A stretch of 28,814 bases of DNA from an uncultured Gemmatimonadota bacterium (GCA_937961295.1 CALGOK010000174.1:1-28814), one strand, 5' to 3'. Positions 6,389 to 14,964 are shown, counted from the first letter of the stretch. The notes: a model not told the origin generated them from the sequence alone. Program-made: numbers and translations.

Positions 6389-7453
6389 ATGTCCGGACGC
6401 ACGAGGCTACGGGCGGCAGGCCTGATCGTGCTCCTGTTGGTCGGGAGCGTGCTGCTCACCGTGCTGGCGCTCGAAGGGGCGGTTCGCCTTCGCCGCGGCA
6501 CGCTGTTCGAGTTCGCGTCGGCGACGGCGCGACCGCGCGACGGCATCGGCCGGATGCAGTACGATGCCGGGCTCGGCTGGACCTCCCGGCCCGGCGCGTT
6601 CGAAGGCGACTGGCGGTGGAGCGTGGACCCGGAAGGATTCAGGCGGAGTGGCGGGTCGCCGGCTGCGTCGCAGCGCCCGATCATCACCGTCGGCGACTCG
6701 TTCACTTTCGGTGACGAGGTGGCAGATCACGAGACGTGGGCCGCGCACCTTGAGACGATCTTGGATCGGCGCGTCCTCAACGCCGGTGCCGGCGCGTACG
6801 GGATCGACCAGGCGTTCCTGCGGGCGGAGGGACTGCTTGAGCGCCGCCAGCCGGCGCTCGTGATCCTGGCGTTCATTTCCGACGACATCAACCGCACCGA
6901 GTTCAGCTTCTACCCCTGGGGTAGAGGCTGGAAGCCCTACTTTGAGCGCGAAGGCGACTCGCTGGTGCTGCGGAATGTTCCCGTGCCTAGGGAGCCCCCG
7001 CGGCTACGCGCCGAAGTCCTGCGGCAGGTGCTCGGATACAGCCAGCTTGCCGACGCGCTCCTGAGCCGGCTGGCGGGGCAGTGGTGGCGCGGGGTGCCGG
7101 CGATCCGAAAGGTGCACGAAGACGGTGACCAGGTGAGCGCGCTGCTGCTGGCCCGCCTCGACAGCCTTGCGCGGCAGCACGGCGCGAGGTTCCTGGCCGT
7201 CGCCCTGCCGATCACCGGACGTATTGGTGGCAACGAGCGGCTGCCGGCCGTCGTCGAGGGCGCCCGAAGTCGCGGCGTCGAGGTGCTGGACCTGACGCCC
7301 GCTGCGGCGGAGGCCGGACGTGATCGTGCCGAATGGTTCATGCCCGGAGGGCATTACTCCCCGGCCATGAATCGCTGGGTCGCTGAGCAGATCGGCGCTC
7401 ACGTGTCGGCGCGGACGCTGATCGAGGCGCCAGGAGGACCGACGTCCCGATGA
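6389..7453 (+). CDS. Membrane-anchored SGNH/GDSL-type hydrolase
   Basis: 354 residues from ATG 6389, chosen for GGAGGG seven bases upstream; a GTG at 6365 would add only eight residues. One membrane segment (about 11-32, LIVLLLVGSVLLTVLALEGA) anchors it. The catalytic domain has block I VGDSFTFG with Ser104, a Gly/Asn segment LNAGAGAYGIDQAF (block II/III region), SDDINR, and a C-terminal GGHYSPAMNRW with His322 as likely catalytic base. SGNH proteins of this layout act as esterases or acyltransferases on polysaccharides and other envelope substrates, but nothing here names the substrate. The stop overlaps the start of the next gene (ATGA), so the two are probably translationally coupled. Confidence 0.87.
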   Translation: MSGRTRLRAAGLIVLLLVGSVLLTVLALEGAVRLRRGTLFEFASATARPRDGIGRMQYDAGLGWTSRPGAFEGDWRWSVDPEGFRRSGGSPAASQRPIITVGDSFTFGDEVADHETWAAHLETILDRRVLNAGAGAYGIDQAFLRAEGLLERRQPALVILAFISDDINRTEFSFYPWGRGWKPYFEREGDSLVLRNVPVPREPPRLRAEVLRQVLGYSQLADALLSRLAGQWWRGVPAIRKVHEDGDQVSALLLARLDSLARQHGARFLAVALPITGRIGGNERLPAVVEGARSRGVEVLDLTPAAAEAGRDRAEWFMPGGHYSPAMNRWVAEQIGAHVSARTLIEAPGGPTSR

Positions 7454-7833
7454 CGATCGACCGGTCCCGTTCCGGGGCCTCCGCGTTGATCGACCGCCGC
7501 ATCGCCGAGCTCGGCGACTGGCGTGGCGAGACACTGGCGCAGCTTCGCGCGCTGATCCGCGAGGCGCTCCCCGAGGTGGTCGAGGAGTGGAAGTGGGGCG
7601 GTCCGGTCTGGTCGCACGGCGGCGTGATCTGCACCGGCGAGAGCTACAAGGACAAGGTCAAGCTCACCTTTGCCCGCGGTGCGTCGGTACCCGATCCGGG
7701 CGGCCTGTTCAACGCCTCGCTGGAGGGGAAGACCCGCCGCGCGATCGACGTGCGCCAGGGCGAGTCGGTCGACCCGAAGGCGTTCAAGGCGCTGATGCGC
7801 AACGCCGCGACGGTCAACGCGGCCCGGCGCTGA
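7450..7833 (+). CDS. DUF1801 (YdhG-like) protein 1
   Basis: 127 residues; its ATG overlaps the SGNH stop codon and its own stop overlaps the next start (TGATG). It has the DUF1801 core: helix LAQLRALIREALPEVVEEWKW, GGPVWSHGGVICTGESYKD, KVKLTFARGA and GLFNASLEGKTRRAIDVRQG. The trailing SLEGKTRRAIDV segment is typical of the subgroup annotated as DUF1801 without an established activity. Some DUF1801 proteins are called iron chaperones by similarity to frataxin-like folds. The tight overlap with another DUF1801 gene suggests the two work together or arose by duplication. Confidence 0.9.
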   Translation: MTIDRSRSGASALIDRRIAELGDWRGETLAQLRALIREALPEVVEEWKWGGPVWSHGGVICTGESYKDKVKLTFARGASVPDPGGLFNASLEGKTRRAIDVRQGESVDPKAFKALMRNAATVNAARR

Positions 7834-8207
7834 TGCCGACCAAGCGCCCGCGCACCGTCGCCGAGTACATCGCCGCCGCGCCGAAGGCCGGTCAGCCGCA
7901 CCTGCGCCGGGTGCACGCCATCCTCGCCGAGGTCGCTCCCGACGCCGAGCAGGTGATCAAGTGGAACACGCCGTTCTTCGTCGAGCCGCGGTTCCTCTTT
8001 TCGTATGCAGCGCACAAGGCGCACCTCAGCATCGCCGTCCATCCAACGGTGCTGGAGGAGTTCGCCGGACAGCTAGCGGAGCATGAGACCACGAAGAACT
8101 TCCTGAAGGTGCGCTATGACCAGCCGCTTCCCGAGGTGCTGATCCGGCGAATCGCGAAGCGGCAGCTCCGGCGGGTCAAGGCCCGGAGCGGGGACGGGTT
8201 CTGGTGA
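7833..8207 (+). CDS. DUF1801 (YdhG-like) protein 2
   Basis: 124 residues from ATG 7833, which overlaps the previous stop. DUF1801 features are TVAEYIAAAPKAGQPHLRR, ILAEVAPDAEQVIKWNTPFF, SYAAHKAHLSIAVHPTVLEEF and a basic C-terminal segment RRIAKRQLRRVKAR. This subgroup is the one most like YdhG, annotated in databases as an iron chaperone, but no metal site is evident. It differs enough from its neighbour (no shared SLEGKTRRAIDV block) that the pair are diverged paralogues, not a recent copy. Confidence 0.9.
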   Translation: MPTKRPRTVAEYIAAAPKAGQPHLRRVHAILAEVAPDAEQVIKWNTPFFVEPRFLFSYAAHKAHLSIAVHPTVLEEFAGQLAEHETTKNFLKVRYDQPLPEVLIRRIAKRQLRRVKARSGDGFW

Positions 8208-8264
8208 GGAAGGGCAGGATCGGCCTGGCGTTCGGCGGCTGACATTGCCGGCAACCACCAAGGA

Positions 8265-8270
8265 TATGAT
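8265..8270 (+). promoter_or_regulatory. Possible -10 element for the DUF2911-like gene
   Basis: TATGAT (8265-8270) lies 26 nt before the start, in an AT-richer patch. No -35 at normal spacing is convincing; a TTGCCG at 8245-8250 is 14 nt away and is part of a small TTGCCGGCAA palindrome. Low confidence. Confidence 0.25.
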
Positions 8271-8296
8271 CACCACACCGCCGCGAGGAACAGGGC

Positions 8297-8899
8297 ATGG
8301 TGTTCCGCATGATGCTGGTCATCGTGGCTTGCCGGGCGATCTCCGCACAGCCGGTGGTCGCGCAACTGCAGCCGAACGTGTCGGCCGACACCACCGGCGT
8401 GCTGCTCGTCGGACGGACGGAGACCGCGCGCGCGGTGATCAATGTGGTCGAGGCACCATTCGGTCCGGACGGAAGGTGGCACGGCCCGGGCACCCCGATC
8501 GCCGCTGGCCTGCGCCATTCGCTGTCGCTCTGGACCGACCTGCCAATCACGCTGGGAGGCGTGACCCTCGAGGCGGGTCGTCATCGGCTCTGGCCGGTGC
8601 TTGCCGATGGGCGACCGGTGCTGGTCGTGTCGCGGGCCATGGAAGATGCGCCGGGACGGTTCGACCCGTCACGAGAAGTGGCGAGGGTAGAGCTCGCTGC
8701 AGAGGAGCTTGTGTGGTCGGAGCCGGTGTTGCGAGCGCTGATACACACGACGCGTCTCGGCCCGGATACGGTGGGTTTCGTTGACCGGTCGACGCGTGGC
8801 CGCAAGATCACCGGGATCGTGATCCACCCGGCGTCGACCTCCGTCCTCGTGCTGCATGCGGGACAGTGGAGGTTCACGGCGCCGATCGGAGCGCGGTGA
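8297..8899 (+). CDS. Exported DUF2911-like protein
   Basis: 200 residues, with GAGGAAC upstream of the ATG. A signal-like start (MMLVIVACRAISAQPVVAQ) is followed by strand-rich sequence. The core HSLSLWTDLPITLGGVTLEA, then GRHRLWPVLADGRPVLVVSR, then ARVELAAEELVWSEPVLRAL matches the DUF2911 pattern, in which a thiolase-like beta fold follows an exported leader. DUF2911 proteins are common in Bacteroidota and Gemmatimonadota; their function is unknown. The first part (ETARAVINVVEAPFG) is less typical, so this is a divergent member. Confidence 0.7.
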   Translation: MVFRMMLVIVACRAISAQPVVAQLQPNVSADTTGVLLVGRTETARAVINVVEAPFGPDGRWHGPGTPIAAGLRHSLSLWTDLPITLGGVTLEAGRHRLWPVLADGRPVLVVSRAMEDAPGRFDPSREVARVELAAEELVWSEPVLRALIHTTRLGPDTVGFVDRSTRGRKITGIVIHPASTSVLVLHAGQWRFTAPIGAR

Positions 8900-9058
8900 A
8901 CCGGCAGGAGCTGAGCGCACTGCCAGGTCCCCCTCCACTCCGTGCACCGTCAGCGCCACGACCCGATGATCGTCGTTCACGCGGGATGTCACGTCGTTCG
9001 TCCCGCGCGTCAGCGTGGTGCTGATCGCCTGCTCGTGCCCGGTTGCGTCTTCACCGCC
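8900..9058. other. Convergent spacer, possible remnant of a minus-strand gene
   Basis: 159 nt between the DUF2911-like gene and the TonB receptor, which meet tail to tail. No terminator hairpin is obvious. On the minus strand a protein-like stretch reads QAISTTLTRGTNDVTSR then VNDDHRVVALTVHG, without a start codon or ribosome site, directly after the receptor stop. It may be a gene fragment. Confidence 0.35.
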
Positions 9059-11779
9059 TCAGAACCGCGCCCGAATCCCCACTTCCACCTGTCGCTTCGG
9101 CAGCGCGGCGAGCGCCTGGCCGAACAGCTTCGATTGCTGCGATTGCTGCACCGAACCGGGATGCAGGTTGGTGCGGTTGAACAGGTTGTAGACGTTCAGG
9201 ACCAGCTCACCAGTCGCCCACCCGACGGGAACGTCCTTCCTCAGGCCCAGGTCCACCCGGAAATAGTCCGGACCGCGCTCGCTGTTGCGTCCGACGCCGG
9301 CAGGCCGGTCGTTGAAGACGTCGTCCATGTTCGGGTCCTCGCCGCTGAGAACCGTCCAGGGCCGGGCCGACGCGTAGACCGACTTGAGGCCAAGTCCAAC
9401 GCGCCACGGAAGCTGGGCTTCGGCGAGCACCACCAATCGGTGCCGTTCATCCCAATTGGAGGGTCCGAGCTCCCCGGAGAAGTCGGTGGTGGTGTCCGGC
9501 ACCGGAACGATGTCGAGCCAGGACTCGACCGTGGTCTTGCGGTCGGCAAGCGTGTAGCTCGCCTCCAGCCGTCCCCACGGCCACGCCCGGCTCGCGGCGA
9601 CGGTCAGGATTCTGGCCTCCGCCTCGCCGAGCGCGCGGATCTGGGTGATCGGATTGAACTGCGGGTACTGCCTCGGGGGGAAGATCCGGTTGCGAACCTG
9701 TGAGAAGATCAGGTTCCTACCCTGGATCAGCATGCCGTCGACGCGCAGCCGGGTTCCGCTTCCGAAGAGGTGCTCGACGCCAAGCGTGAACTGCCGCGTG
9801 AACGGCGTCTCCATGATGCTGTCCATGATGCCGATCAGGCGACCACCCGGCGGCATCGGTAGGAACGCCTCCGGCGGTATTGAGTCGATGATCGTGGTGC
9901 CGGGGTTGATCGCGACACGAGGCAAGACCGGCCGCTCGAGAGAGGCGTACCAGATGGCGAGCTGGTCGTAGTAGAGGCCGAACGTGCCACGAATCACGGT
10001 GCGGCCGCGTCCCGCCGGATCCCAGGCGAAGCCGAGTCGCGGGGCGAGGTTGTCGCGGTCGACGGGCCGCGGCGTGGCCGACACGAACGGCAACCCCAGC
10101 ACCAGGGAGTCTGGGACGTTCCCCTGGTTCGTCCCGTTGGTCTCGGCGTCGTACCGCAGGCCGAGGTTGAGCGTCAGCCGATCGGACAGGCTCCAGTTGT
10201 CCTGCACGAAGAATCCCAGCTGCACATTCGATTCGTCGGTGCCGATGGGGTGGTTGGTGGGCTGGTTGAACCGTGATGGCAGTGAAGCGGTGTCGCTGTC
10301 GAAGTGGAACACGCCGTTGCCGACGTTGAACACCCGGGGTCGGGTGCCCACCAGCCCCACGAAGGCCCCCACCCGGAGGCGGTGGATCCCGGTCGCACCC
10401 GACACCTCGCGAGAGAACGCCTCCTGCAGGTCGAGCCGGTAGTCGGAGTGGTCCCACGCGAGGAAGTTCCCGCCGTCACAGAGGCTGCGATAGATGAGTG
10501 CCGGCCCGTCGTGCAGCCGATCGCGGCGCGAGCTGCCGGCGACGAGGTTGATGGTCGCCTCGCTCAGCACGCCGCCACTGATCGCCCAGCGGTTGCGCAG
10601 GAGCAGGCTGTGGCTCTGTGATCGGTCGGCCGTTCCGAACGACGCAGTACCCATCGTCGCCGACGTGAATCCGAGCGAGGCGCAGCTCGGCGCGAAGCCG
10701 ATCTCCCCGCGACTCTCGAACACCTGGCCGCCGTACCGGAGCGTCAGCGCGTGGTTGGCCGTGAGTCGGTGATCGAGTCGAGCGAAGATCAGGGACCGTT
10801 CGCGCGGGAGGGCGAACGATCCTTCGCTCGAGGGAAACAGTCCACCGGTCTCCACCACGCCGAACTGATCCTCGGTCCGTCGCTCGGCCGCGACGAAGGC
10901 GTGGGTGCGGTCACGCGCCAGCGGGCCGCCAGCGGCGAATCCCCAGTGTTCGCGCCGGTACGCCGGTTTGTTGACTTCAAATTCGCCCAGCGCGTTGAGG
11001 CGCCGGTCGCGGAACAGGCCGAACCCCTCGAGTTCCCAGCGATTGGTGCCCCGTCTGGTCACCGTGTTGATCACGCCCGAGGCTGCCTGCCCGTACTCGG
11101 CCGAGTAGCCGCTGGTGAGCACCTCGAACTCCTGGATCGCCAGCAGCGGGAAGTTGGCTGACATCCCGTGGATCGTGGGACCGATGATCGACCCGCCATC
11201 GACCAGGACGCCGACCGAGTAGCTGTTGAGGCCGCCGAGGTGCACCGGTGGAGTGCCCTCGGCCTGGCTGGTTGGGGCGGTGGCGCCGGGCGAGAGCAGT
11301 GCGAGGTCGATGAAACTCCGTGATTCCTCGGGGAGATTGGTGATCCGCTGGCGGTCGAGCACGAAGCTCACGTCCGAGCGTGTGGCCTCGAGCTGCGCTG
11401 GCCGCGCGGTGACCTCGAGTTCGTCGAGCTCCTGCGCTGCCGCGGGAAGCACCAGGTCCATCGTGATGGTGCGGCCGACTGGAAGCTCAAGCGGGGGCAT
11501 CCTGATCGGCGCGTGACCGATCGAACGCGCCGTCACCCGATAGCGACTGGGTGGCAGCGCAGGGATCCAGAAGTTGCCTCGCGCCCCAGTGCGGGCGAGA
11601 TAGGCGTGGCCGGTTGCCTGATCGCGAGCCTCGACCTCAGCGCTGGCGATCGGGTTGCCCGTGGAGTCGCGGACCGTGCCCGCCAGGCCTGCACCAGATG
11701 CCTGGCCGGTCAGGGGCCGGGGCGCTGCCCCGAGGAGGAACGCCACGGCCAAGGCAAGGTGTGCGATGCCGCTTCGCAT
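9059..11779 (-). CDS. TonB-dependent receptor with N-terminal carboxypeptidase regulatory-like domain
   Basis: 906 residues from ATG 11779, chosen for AGAGGTG six bases upstream; an ATG at 11812 would put 11 charged residues before the signal peptide. In order: signal peptide (1-25), a carboxypeptidase-regulatory-like beta-sandwich (about 30-110, GTVRDSTGNPIASAEVEARD ... GNFWIPALPPSRYRV), a TonB plug domain (about 130-245, VGVLVDGG, YSAEYGQAASGVINTVTRRG) and a long outer-membrane barrel ending RQVEVGIRARF, with the terminal Phe used by the Bam machinery. This is the Oar-like architecture common in Bacteroidota, Acidobacteriota and Gemmatimonadota. The ligand is unknown; no SusD-type partner is adjacent. 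The preceding minus-strand gene is separated by a likely terminator hairpin. Confidence 0.95.
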   Translation of the reverse strand: MRSGIAHLALAVAFLLGAAPRPLTGQASGAGLAGTVRDSTGNPIASAEVEARDQATGHAYLARTGARGNFWIPALPPSRYRVTARSIGHAPIRMPPLELPVGRTITMDLVLPAAAQELDELEVTARPAQLEATRSDVSFVLDRQRITNLPEESRSFIDLALLSPGATAPTSQAEGTPPVHLGGLNSYSVGVLVDGGSIIGPTIHGMSANFPLLAIQEFEVLTSGYSAEYGQAASGVINTVTRRGTNRWELEGFGLFRDRRLNALGEFEVNKPAYRREHWGFAAGGPLARDRTHAFVAAERRTEDQFGVVETGGLFPSSEGSFALPRERSLIFARLDHRLTANHALTLRYGGQVFESRGEIGFAPSCASLGFTSATMGTASFGTADRSQSHSLLLRNRWAISGGVLSEATINLVAGSSRRDRLHDGPALIYRSLCDGGNFLAWDHSDYRLDLQEAFSREVSGATGIHRLRVGAFVGLVGTRPRVFNVGNGVFHFDSDTASLPSRFNQPTNHPIGTDESNVQLGFFVQDNWSLSDRLTLNLGLRYDAETNGTNQGNVPDSLVLGLPFVSATPRPVDRDNLAPRLGFAWDPAGRGRTVIRGTFGLYYDQLAIWYASLERPVLPRVAINPGTTIIDSIPPEAFLPMPPGGRLIGIMDSIMETPFTRQFTLGVEHLFGSGTRLRVDGMLIQGRNLIFSQVRNRIFPPRQYPQFNPITQIRALGEAEARILTVAASRAWPWGRLEASYTLADRKTTVESWLDIVPVPDTTTDFSGELGPSNWDERHRLVVLAEAQLPWRVGLGLKSVYASARPWTVLSGEDPNMDDVFNDRPAGVGRNSERGPDYFRVDLGLRKDVPVGWATGELVLNVYNLFNRTNLHPGSVQQSQQSKLFGQALAALPKRQVEVGIRARF

Positions 11780-11946
11780 TCGGCACCTCTGCGAATGAGT
11801 CCACGTGCGCACCGAGCCTCATGCTCGGGGTGCCGCGGTTCGGGACTGGGGCCGATCATGCCTATAGTGTCGCGTGGTCCGCGCTTGCGCCAGCGATCCG
11901 CGAAGCGTCCCGGCGGCATCGAGAGGTCTTCCCGGGCCGAACGGCA

Positions 11947-11975
11947 CACGGCGCAGCCACGAGGGCTGCGCCGTG
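11947..11975 (-). terminator. Strong hairpin, probable terminator of the 12025-12573 gene
   Basis: A perfect 12-bp stem (CACGGCGCAGCC at 11947-11958, GGCTGCGCCGTG at 11964-11975) encloses a 5-nt loop. It lies 50 nt after the stop of the leftward lipoprotein gene and upstream of the TonB receptor start. There is no long T run after it, so termination may be factor-assisted. Confidence 0.7.
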
Positions 11976-12024
11976 AGGAGTCATCGAACAGCAGTGCGCC
12001 TGCTGAAGTCGCCTCCGGAGCGAA

Positions 12025-12573
12025 TCAGAATGCCTTCCGGTCGTTGATCCTTGCCTTGCAGCCATATCCACTGGATGGATCAAACTTGCAATCGATGAAG
12101 GCGTGAAACGCGCCATTCGCCTCGAAGGAGAATGCCTCAGGCTGCTGGCCGGTCCAGAACTGGAAGTAGTTCTTGGCCACCAGGTTGACGGTGCCTTCGA
12201 TGACCGGGCCCTCGCTCAACACGGCAGCACAGTCGAAGGGTGAGACATCCCAGACCTGCGCCTGAAGGTCCCAACCCTTGATGAACTCGTGGACCTTGCC
12301 CGAGGCACCGGCTGGCACGCGCTGCACTTCGACGAATTCGTGGGGCATCGGGTTCCCGGAGCAGCGGTGTCGCGGATCCTGGGCAATCACGACGTTCCAA
12401 CCACTGCCGTCAGCCAGCAGGAAGACGAACGGACCGGTGTTCTCCATTATCCGGGTCACCTGCTGGTCGAGGGAGGGTGCGATGTGTTGATCATCGAGCG
12501 GCAGGGTCGTTCCGGTTCCCTGGCATGCCGCGGCAAACACAACGAGCGGCACGAGCATCAGTGTGCTGCGCAT
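12025..12573 (-). CDS. Predicted lipoprotein with four mature cysteines, function unknown
   Basis: 182 residues from ATG 12573, chosen for GGAGGT four bases upstream; a start at 12585 would lie on that ribosome site. The lipobox VFAAAC gives Cys17. The mature part has four cysteines (HRCSGNP, FDCAAVL, IDCKFDP, GYGCKAR), which could form two disulfides, and strand-rich sequence such as GTVNLVAKNYFQFW. I do not recognise the family. It diverges from the BTAD/TPR regulator, so it may be a target of that regulator; this is inference from position only. Confidence 0.8.
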   Translation of the reverse strand: MRSTLMLVPLVVFAAACQGTGTTLPLDDQHIAPSLDQQVTRIMENTGPFVFLLADGSGWNVVIAQDPRHRCSGNPMPHEFVEVQRVPAGASGKVHEFIKGWDLQAQVWDVSPFDCAAVLSEGPVIEGTVNLVAKNYFQFWTGQQPEAFSFEANGAFHAFIDCKFDPSSGYGCKARINDRKAF

Positions 12574-12589
12574 AGACACCTCCATCTGG

Positions 12590-12659
12590 CGCTCGGGGCG
12601 GCCGGCCCCATGCCGGCGCGCCGCAGGCTCGAGCCTGCCGGGCGTGGCGCCCCCGAGCG
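12590..12659. repeat. Nested inverted repeats in the divergent spacer
   Basis: A 16-bp perfect palindrome, GCAGGCTCGAGCCTGC (12623-12638), lies inside a wider inverted pair CGCTCGGGG (12590-12598) and CCCCGAGCG (12651-12659). It sits 17 nt upstream of the leftward lipoprotein start, so it could act as a leader hairpin, operator or interspersed repeat. Confidence 0.7.
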
Positions 12660-12684
12660 GAAGTGGTATGTTCAGGAGAATCGG

Positions 12685-12702
12685 TTATCGGATCCTTATC
12701 GT
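12685..12702 (+). promoter_or_regulatory. Direct heptamer repeat with 11-nt period, possible BTAD/SARP operator
   Basis: TTATCGG (12685-12691) and TTATCGT (12696-12702) are separated by four bases, an 11-nt period. SARP-type regulators (winged helix plus BTAD) bind heptamer direct repeats with this spacing. The repeat lies in an AT-richer patch 45 nt before the start of the BTAD regulator, with a possible -10 (GCTAAT, 12706-12711) after it. Autoregulation is an inference. Confidence 0.45.
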
Positions 12703-12747
12703 CCGGCTAATTGGCGGGGTGCTCCCCTGCTGAATGCGGGAAATCGG

Positions 12748-14964
12748 ATGATCGCAGTCCGCCTCCTGGGTGCCCAGAGCGTTGCAACGGTTGGTGGTGC
12801 CGAGATCACGTCGGTCTCGGCGCAGCCCAAGCGGATGGCACTCCTCGCGTTCTTGGGGCTGGCCACCGGCAGTGGTGACGGCTTCGTCAGTCGTGACACC
12901 ATCCAGGCGCTCTTCTGGCCGGAGTCCGACCAGCAGCACGCCCGAAACTCGCTCAACCAGTTTGTCTTCCAGCTTCGGACGGCCCTCGGGTCGGACGCCT
13001 TGGTCAGTCGTGGCCAGGACCGGCTCGGGCTGGATCCTGCCTTGGTCAGCGTCGACGGTCGGGAGTTTCGCGCCGCCATCGCTGGCGGCGATCTCGAACG
13101 GGCCGTGACGCTCTACGGCGGTGAAGTGCTGCCTGGGTTCCACCTCGGCGGATCGGTGGAGTGGGAACACTGGCTTGATGGTGAGCGGCACTGGTTCCGC
13201 GAGCAGGCGCGGGAAGCAGCACTGGAGCTCGCACGGCAGGCCATCGGTAGTGGCGACCGGACAGCCGCGGTCCGCTGGAGTGGGCGTGCGGTGGAGATTG
13301 ATGCGGACGCGGCGCCTGCTGCGGAGGAGCTTCGCGCGGAGATCCAAGAGGTCGAGCAGCACCCGCATTCGGGTTCAGGTGGGGTACCGCCCACGATCCG
13401 GGCGGGTGGCGCCCCGGACCAGGCAGCCGAGCCGGTCCCGTCGCGCCGCCGCCAGCCCGTCGCCTTCGCCGCACTTCTGATCGGATGCCTGGTGGTCGTC
13501 GGGCTTTTGCTCACGGGGCTCGATCGTGGCTCCCCACCATCTGTCGACACACTGGGCACTGGTCCTCGCCTCGCCATCCTGCCTGTCGAGGATCTCACCG
13601 GCGATTCCGCGGGCGCATACCTGGTTGAGGGGCTGCACAGCGCGCTGATTGCGGAGACTGGTCGATTGGGCAGGGTTCTGGTGACCCCGCGCACGTCAAT
13701 TGCCGCCGTGCACGACCGTGGGCTGGCGCTTGACAGCATCGCCGCTGCCCTGCGGGTTGACCTGGTGCTCGAGCCCGTTGTTCGCCGCATCGGCGACAGC
13801 ATCGGGGTCGAGATTCGCTTGCTCGACCCGGTGTCGGGCGAGACGCTGTGGGACAAGCGGTCGTGGACCTCGCGCGCGAACTGGCTCGAGCTGGTCGAGC
13901 GGCTTCCGAAGGTGGTTGCTCGCGAGATCACGACGCAGATGGATCCCAAGGCTGAGCTCGCCCCGGTGGAGCCGCGTTCGCTCGCCCCGGCGGCGGTGGC
14001 GGCGTACCCCCGCGGCGAGGCACTCCGCCACGTTTGGGGCCTCGATTCCCTGAAGCTGGCGCACTACGACGAGGCCCTGCGGATCGAGCCCGGGTATGCG
14101 GAAGCCCACCTCGCCCGGGCCAGGGTGCTGCACAACGCCGGAGGTTGGTTCGGGCACCGAGCAGCAGCGTCTGCCCTCCCGGAGGCGGTCACCGCGCTGG
14201 AACGGGCGATCGAGATCGACCCCGATCTCGCCGAGGCCCACCTGGTCCTGGCCAACCTCAAGTTCCACTACTTCTTCGACTGGGCCACGGCCGAACGCGA
14301 GTACCGAGTCGCCCTCGAGATCAATCCGGGGCTCGCCGAGGCGCGGATCCACTACGGGAACTTCCTCCGGGCGATGCGACGCGTCGAGGAGGGGGTGCGG
14401 CAAATCGAACTCGCGCGCGACCTCGACCCCCTCGATGGGGATATTTGGGCGGAATTGGCGGTGCAGTACAACACTCTTGGTCGGTCGGAGGCTGCGCGGG
14501 TCGCCGCTGCACGGGCCGCAGAGCTCGCACCGGAATCGGGGGCGGTGATGTTGGCGAACGCGTTCAGGCTGTATGAGCGCGGGGATGTCGCCGAAGCGGC
14601 CGCGATGATGGAGTCGGCCGGGCGGCTGGCGTTCGCGGCCAAGATGCACGCCAGTGGAGGGAGTCGGCACCGTGCCCTGCAGCTCGTCGATTCTCTCGAG
14701 GGGATGGCCAACCGGAACACGTTGGCCATCGCAGGGACCTATCTGGTACTCGGCGACACCGCAGCCGCCATCGAGTGGCTCGAACGAGGGTGGGACGAGC
14801 GCGACTCGAACCTGATCTGGCTCAACAGCGCCGTCCACTCCGAGGTGGATGGCCATCAGCCGATGGCGAGCAACTGGCCACGGTTTGGCATGCACGGTCA
14901 CCCGCGGGTGCAGGCGATCCTGGCGCGGATGAAGTTTCCCGAGCCGCCGCCGCGGCCGCGCTAG
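12748..14964 (+). CDS. BTAD-domain regulator with transmembrane segment and TPR sensor region
   Basis: 738 residues from ATG 12748; the open frame extends to 12289 but that part lies antisense over the lipoprotein gene and is rejected. The ribosome site is weak. Order of domains: an OmpR-like winged helix (about 1-95, QPKRMALLAFLGLATG, SRDTIQALFWPESDQQHARN), a BTAD bacterial transcriptional activator domain (about 100-205), a membrane span (about 237-258, AFAALLIGCLVVVGLLL), a FlgO-like domain (about 270-395, LAILPVEDLTGDSAGAYLVE) and TPR repeats (about 430-690, ALRIEPGYAEAHLARARVLH; AIEIDPDLAEAHLVLANLKF). This resembles CadC-like one-component membrane regulators, where an external sensor controls a cytoplasmic DNA-binding head. 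The ligand is unknown. Likely targets are itself and the divergent lipoprotein. Confidence 0.92.
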   Translation: MIAVRLLGAQSVATVGGAEITSVSAQPKRMALLAFLGLATGSGDGFVSRDTIQALFWPESDQQHARNSLNQFVFQLRTALGSDALVSRGQDRLGLDPALVSVDGREFRAAIAGGDLERAVTLYGGEVLPGFHLGGSVEWEHWLDGERHWFREQAREAALELARQAIGSGDRTAAVRWSGRAVEIDADAAPAAEELRAEIQEVEQHPHSGSGGVPPTIRAGGAPDQAAEPVPSRRRQPVAFAALLIGCLVVVGLLLTGLDRGSPPSVDTLGTGPRLAILPVEDLTGDSAGAYLVEGLHSALIAETGRLGRVLVTPRTSIAAVHDRGLALDSIAAALRVDLVLEPVVRRIGDSIGVEIRLLDPVSGETLWDKRSWTSRANWLELVERLPKVVAREITTQMDPKAELAPVEPRSLAPAAVAAYPRGEALRHVWGLDSLKLAHYDEALRIEPGYAEAHLARARVLHNAGGWFGHRAAASALPEAVTALERAIEIDPDLAEAHLVLANLKFHYFFDWATAEREYRVALEINPGLAEARIHYGNFLRAMRRVEEGVRQIELARDLDPLDGDIWAELAVQYNTLGRSEAARVAAARAAELAPESGAVMLANAFRLYERGDVAEAAAMMESAGRLAFAAKMHASGGSRHRALQLVDSLEGMANRNTLAIAGTYLVLGDTAAAIEWLERGWDERDSNLIWLNSAVHSEVDGHQPMASNWPRFGMHGHPRVQAILARMKFPEPPPRPR

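Noticed and set aside
12289..12747. N-terminal extension of the BTAD regulator
   Set aside because: The added 153 residues are antisense to the lipoprotein gene and cross its promoter region; the winged helix begins right after ATG 12748.
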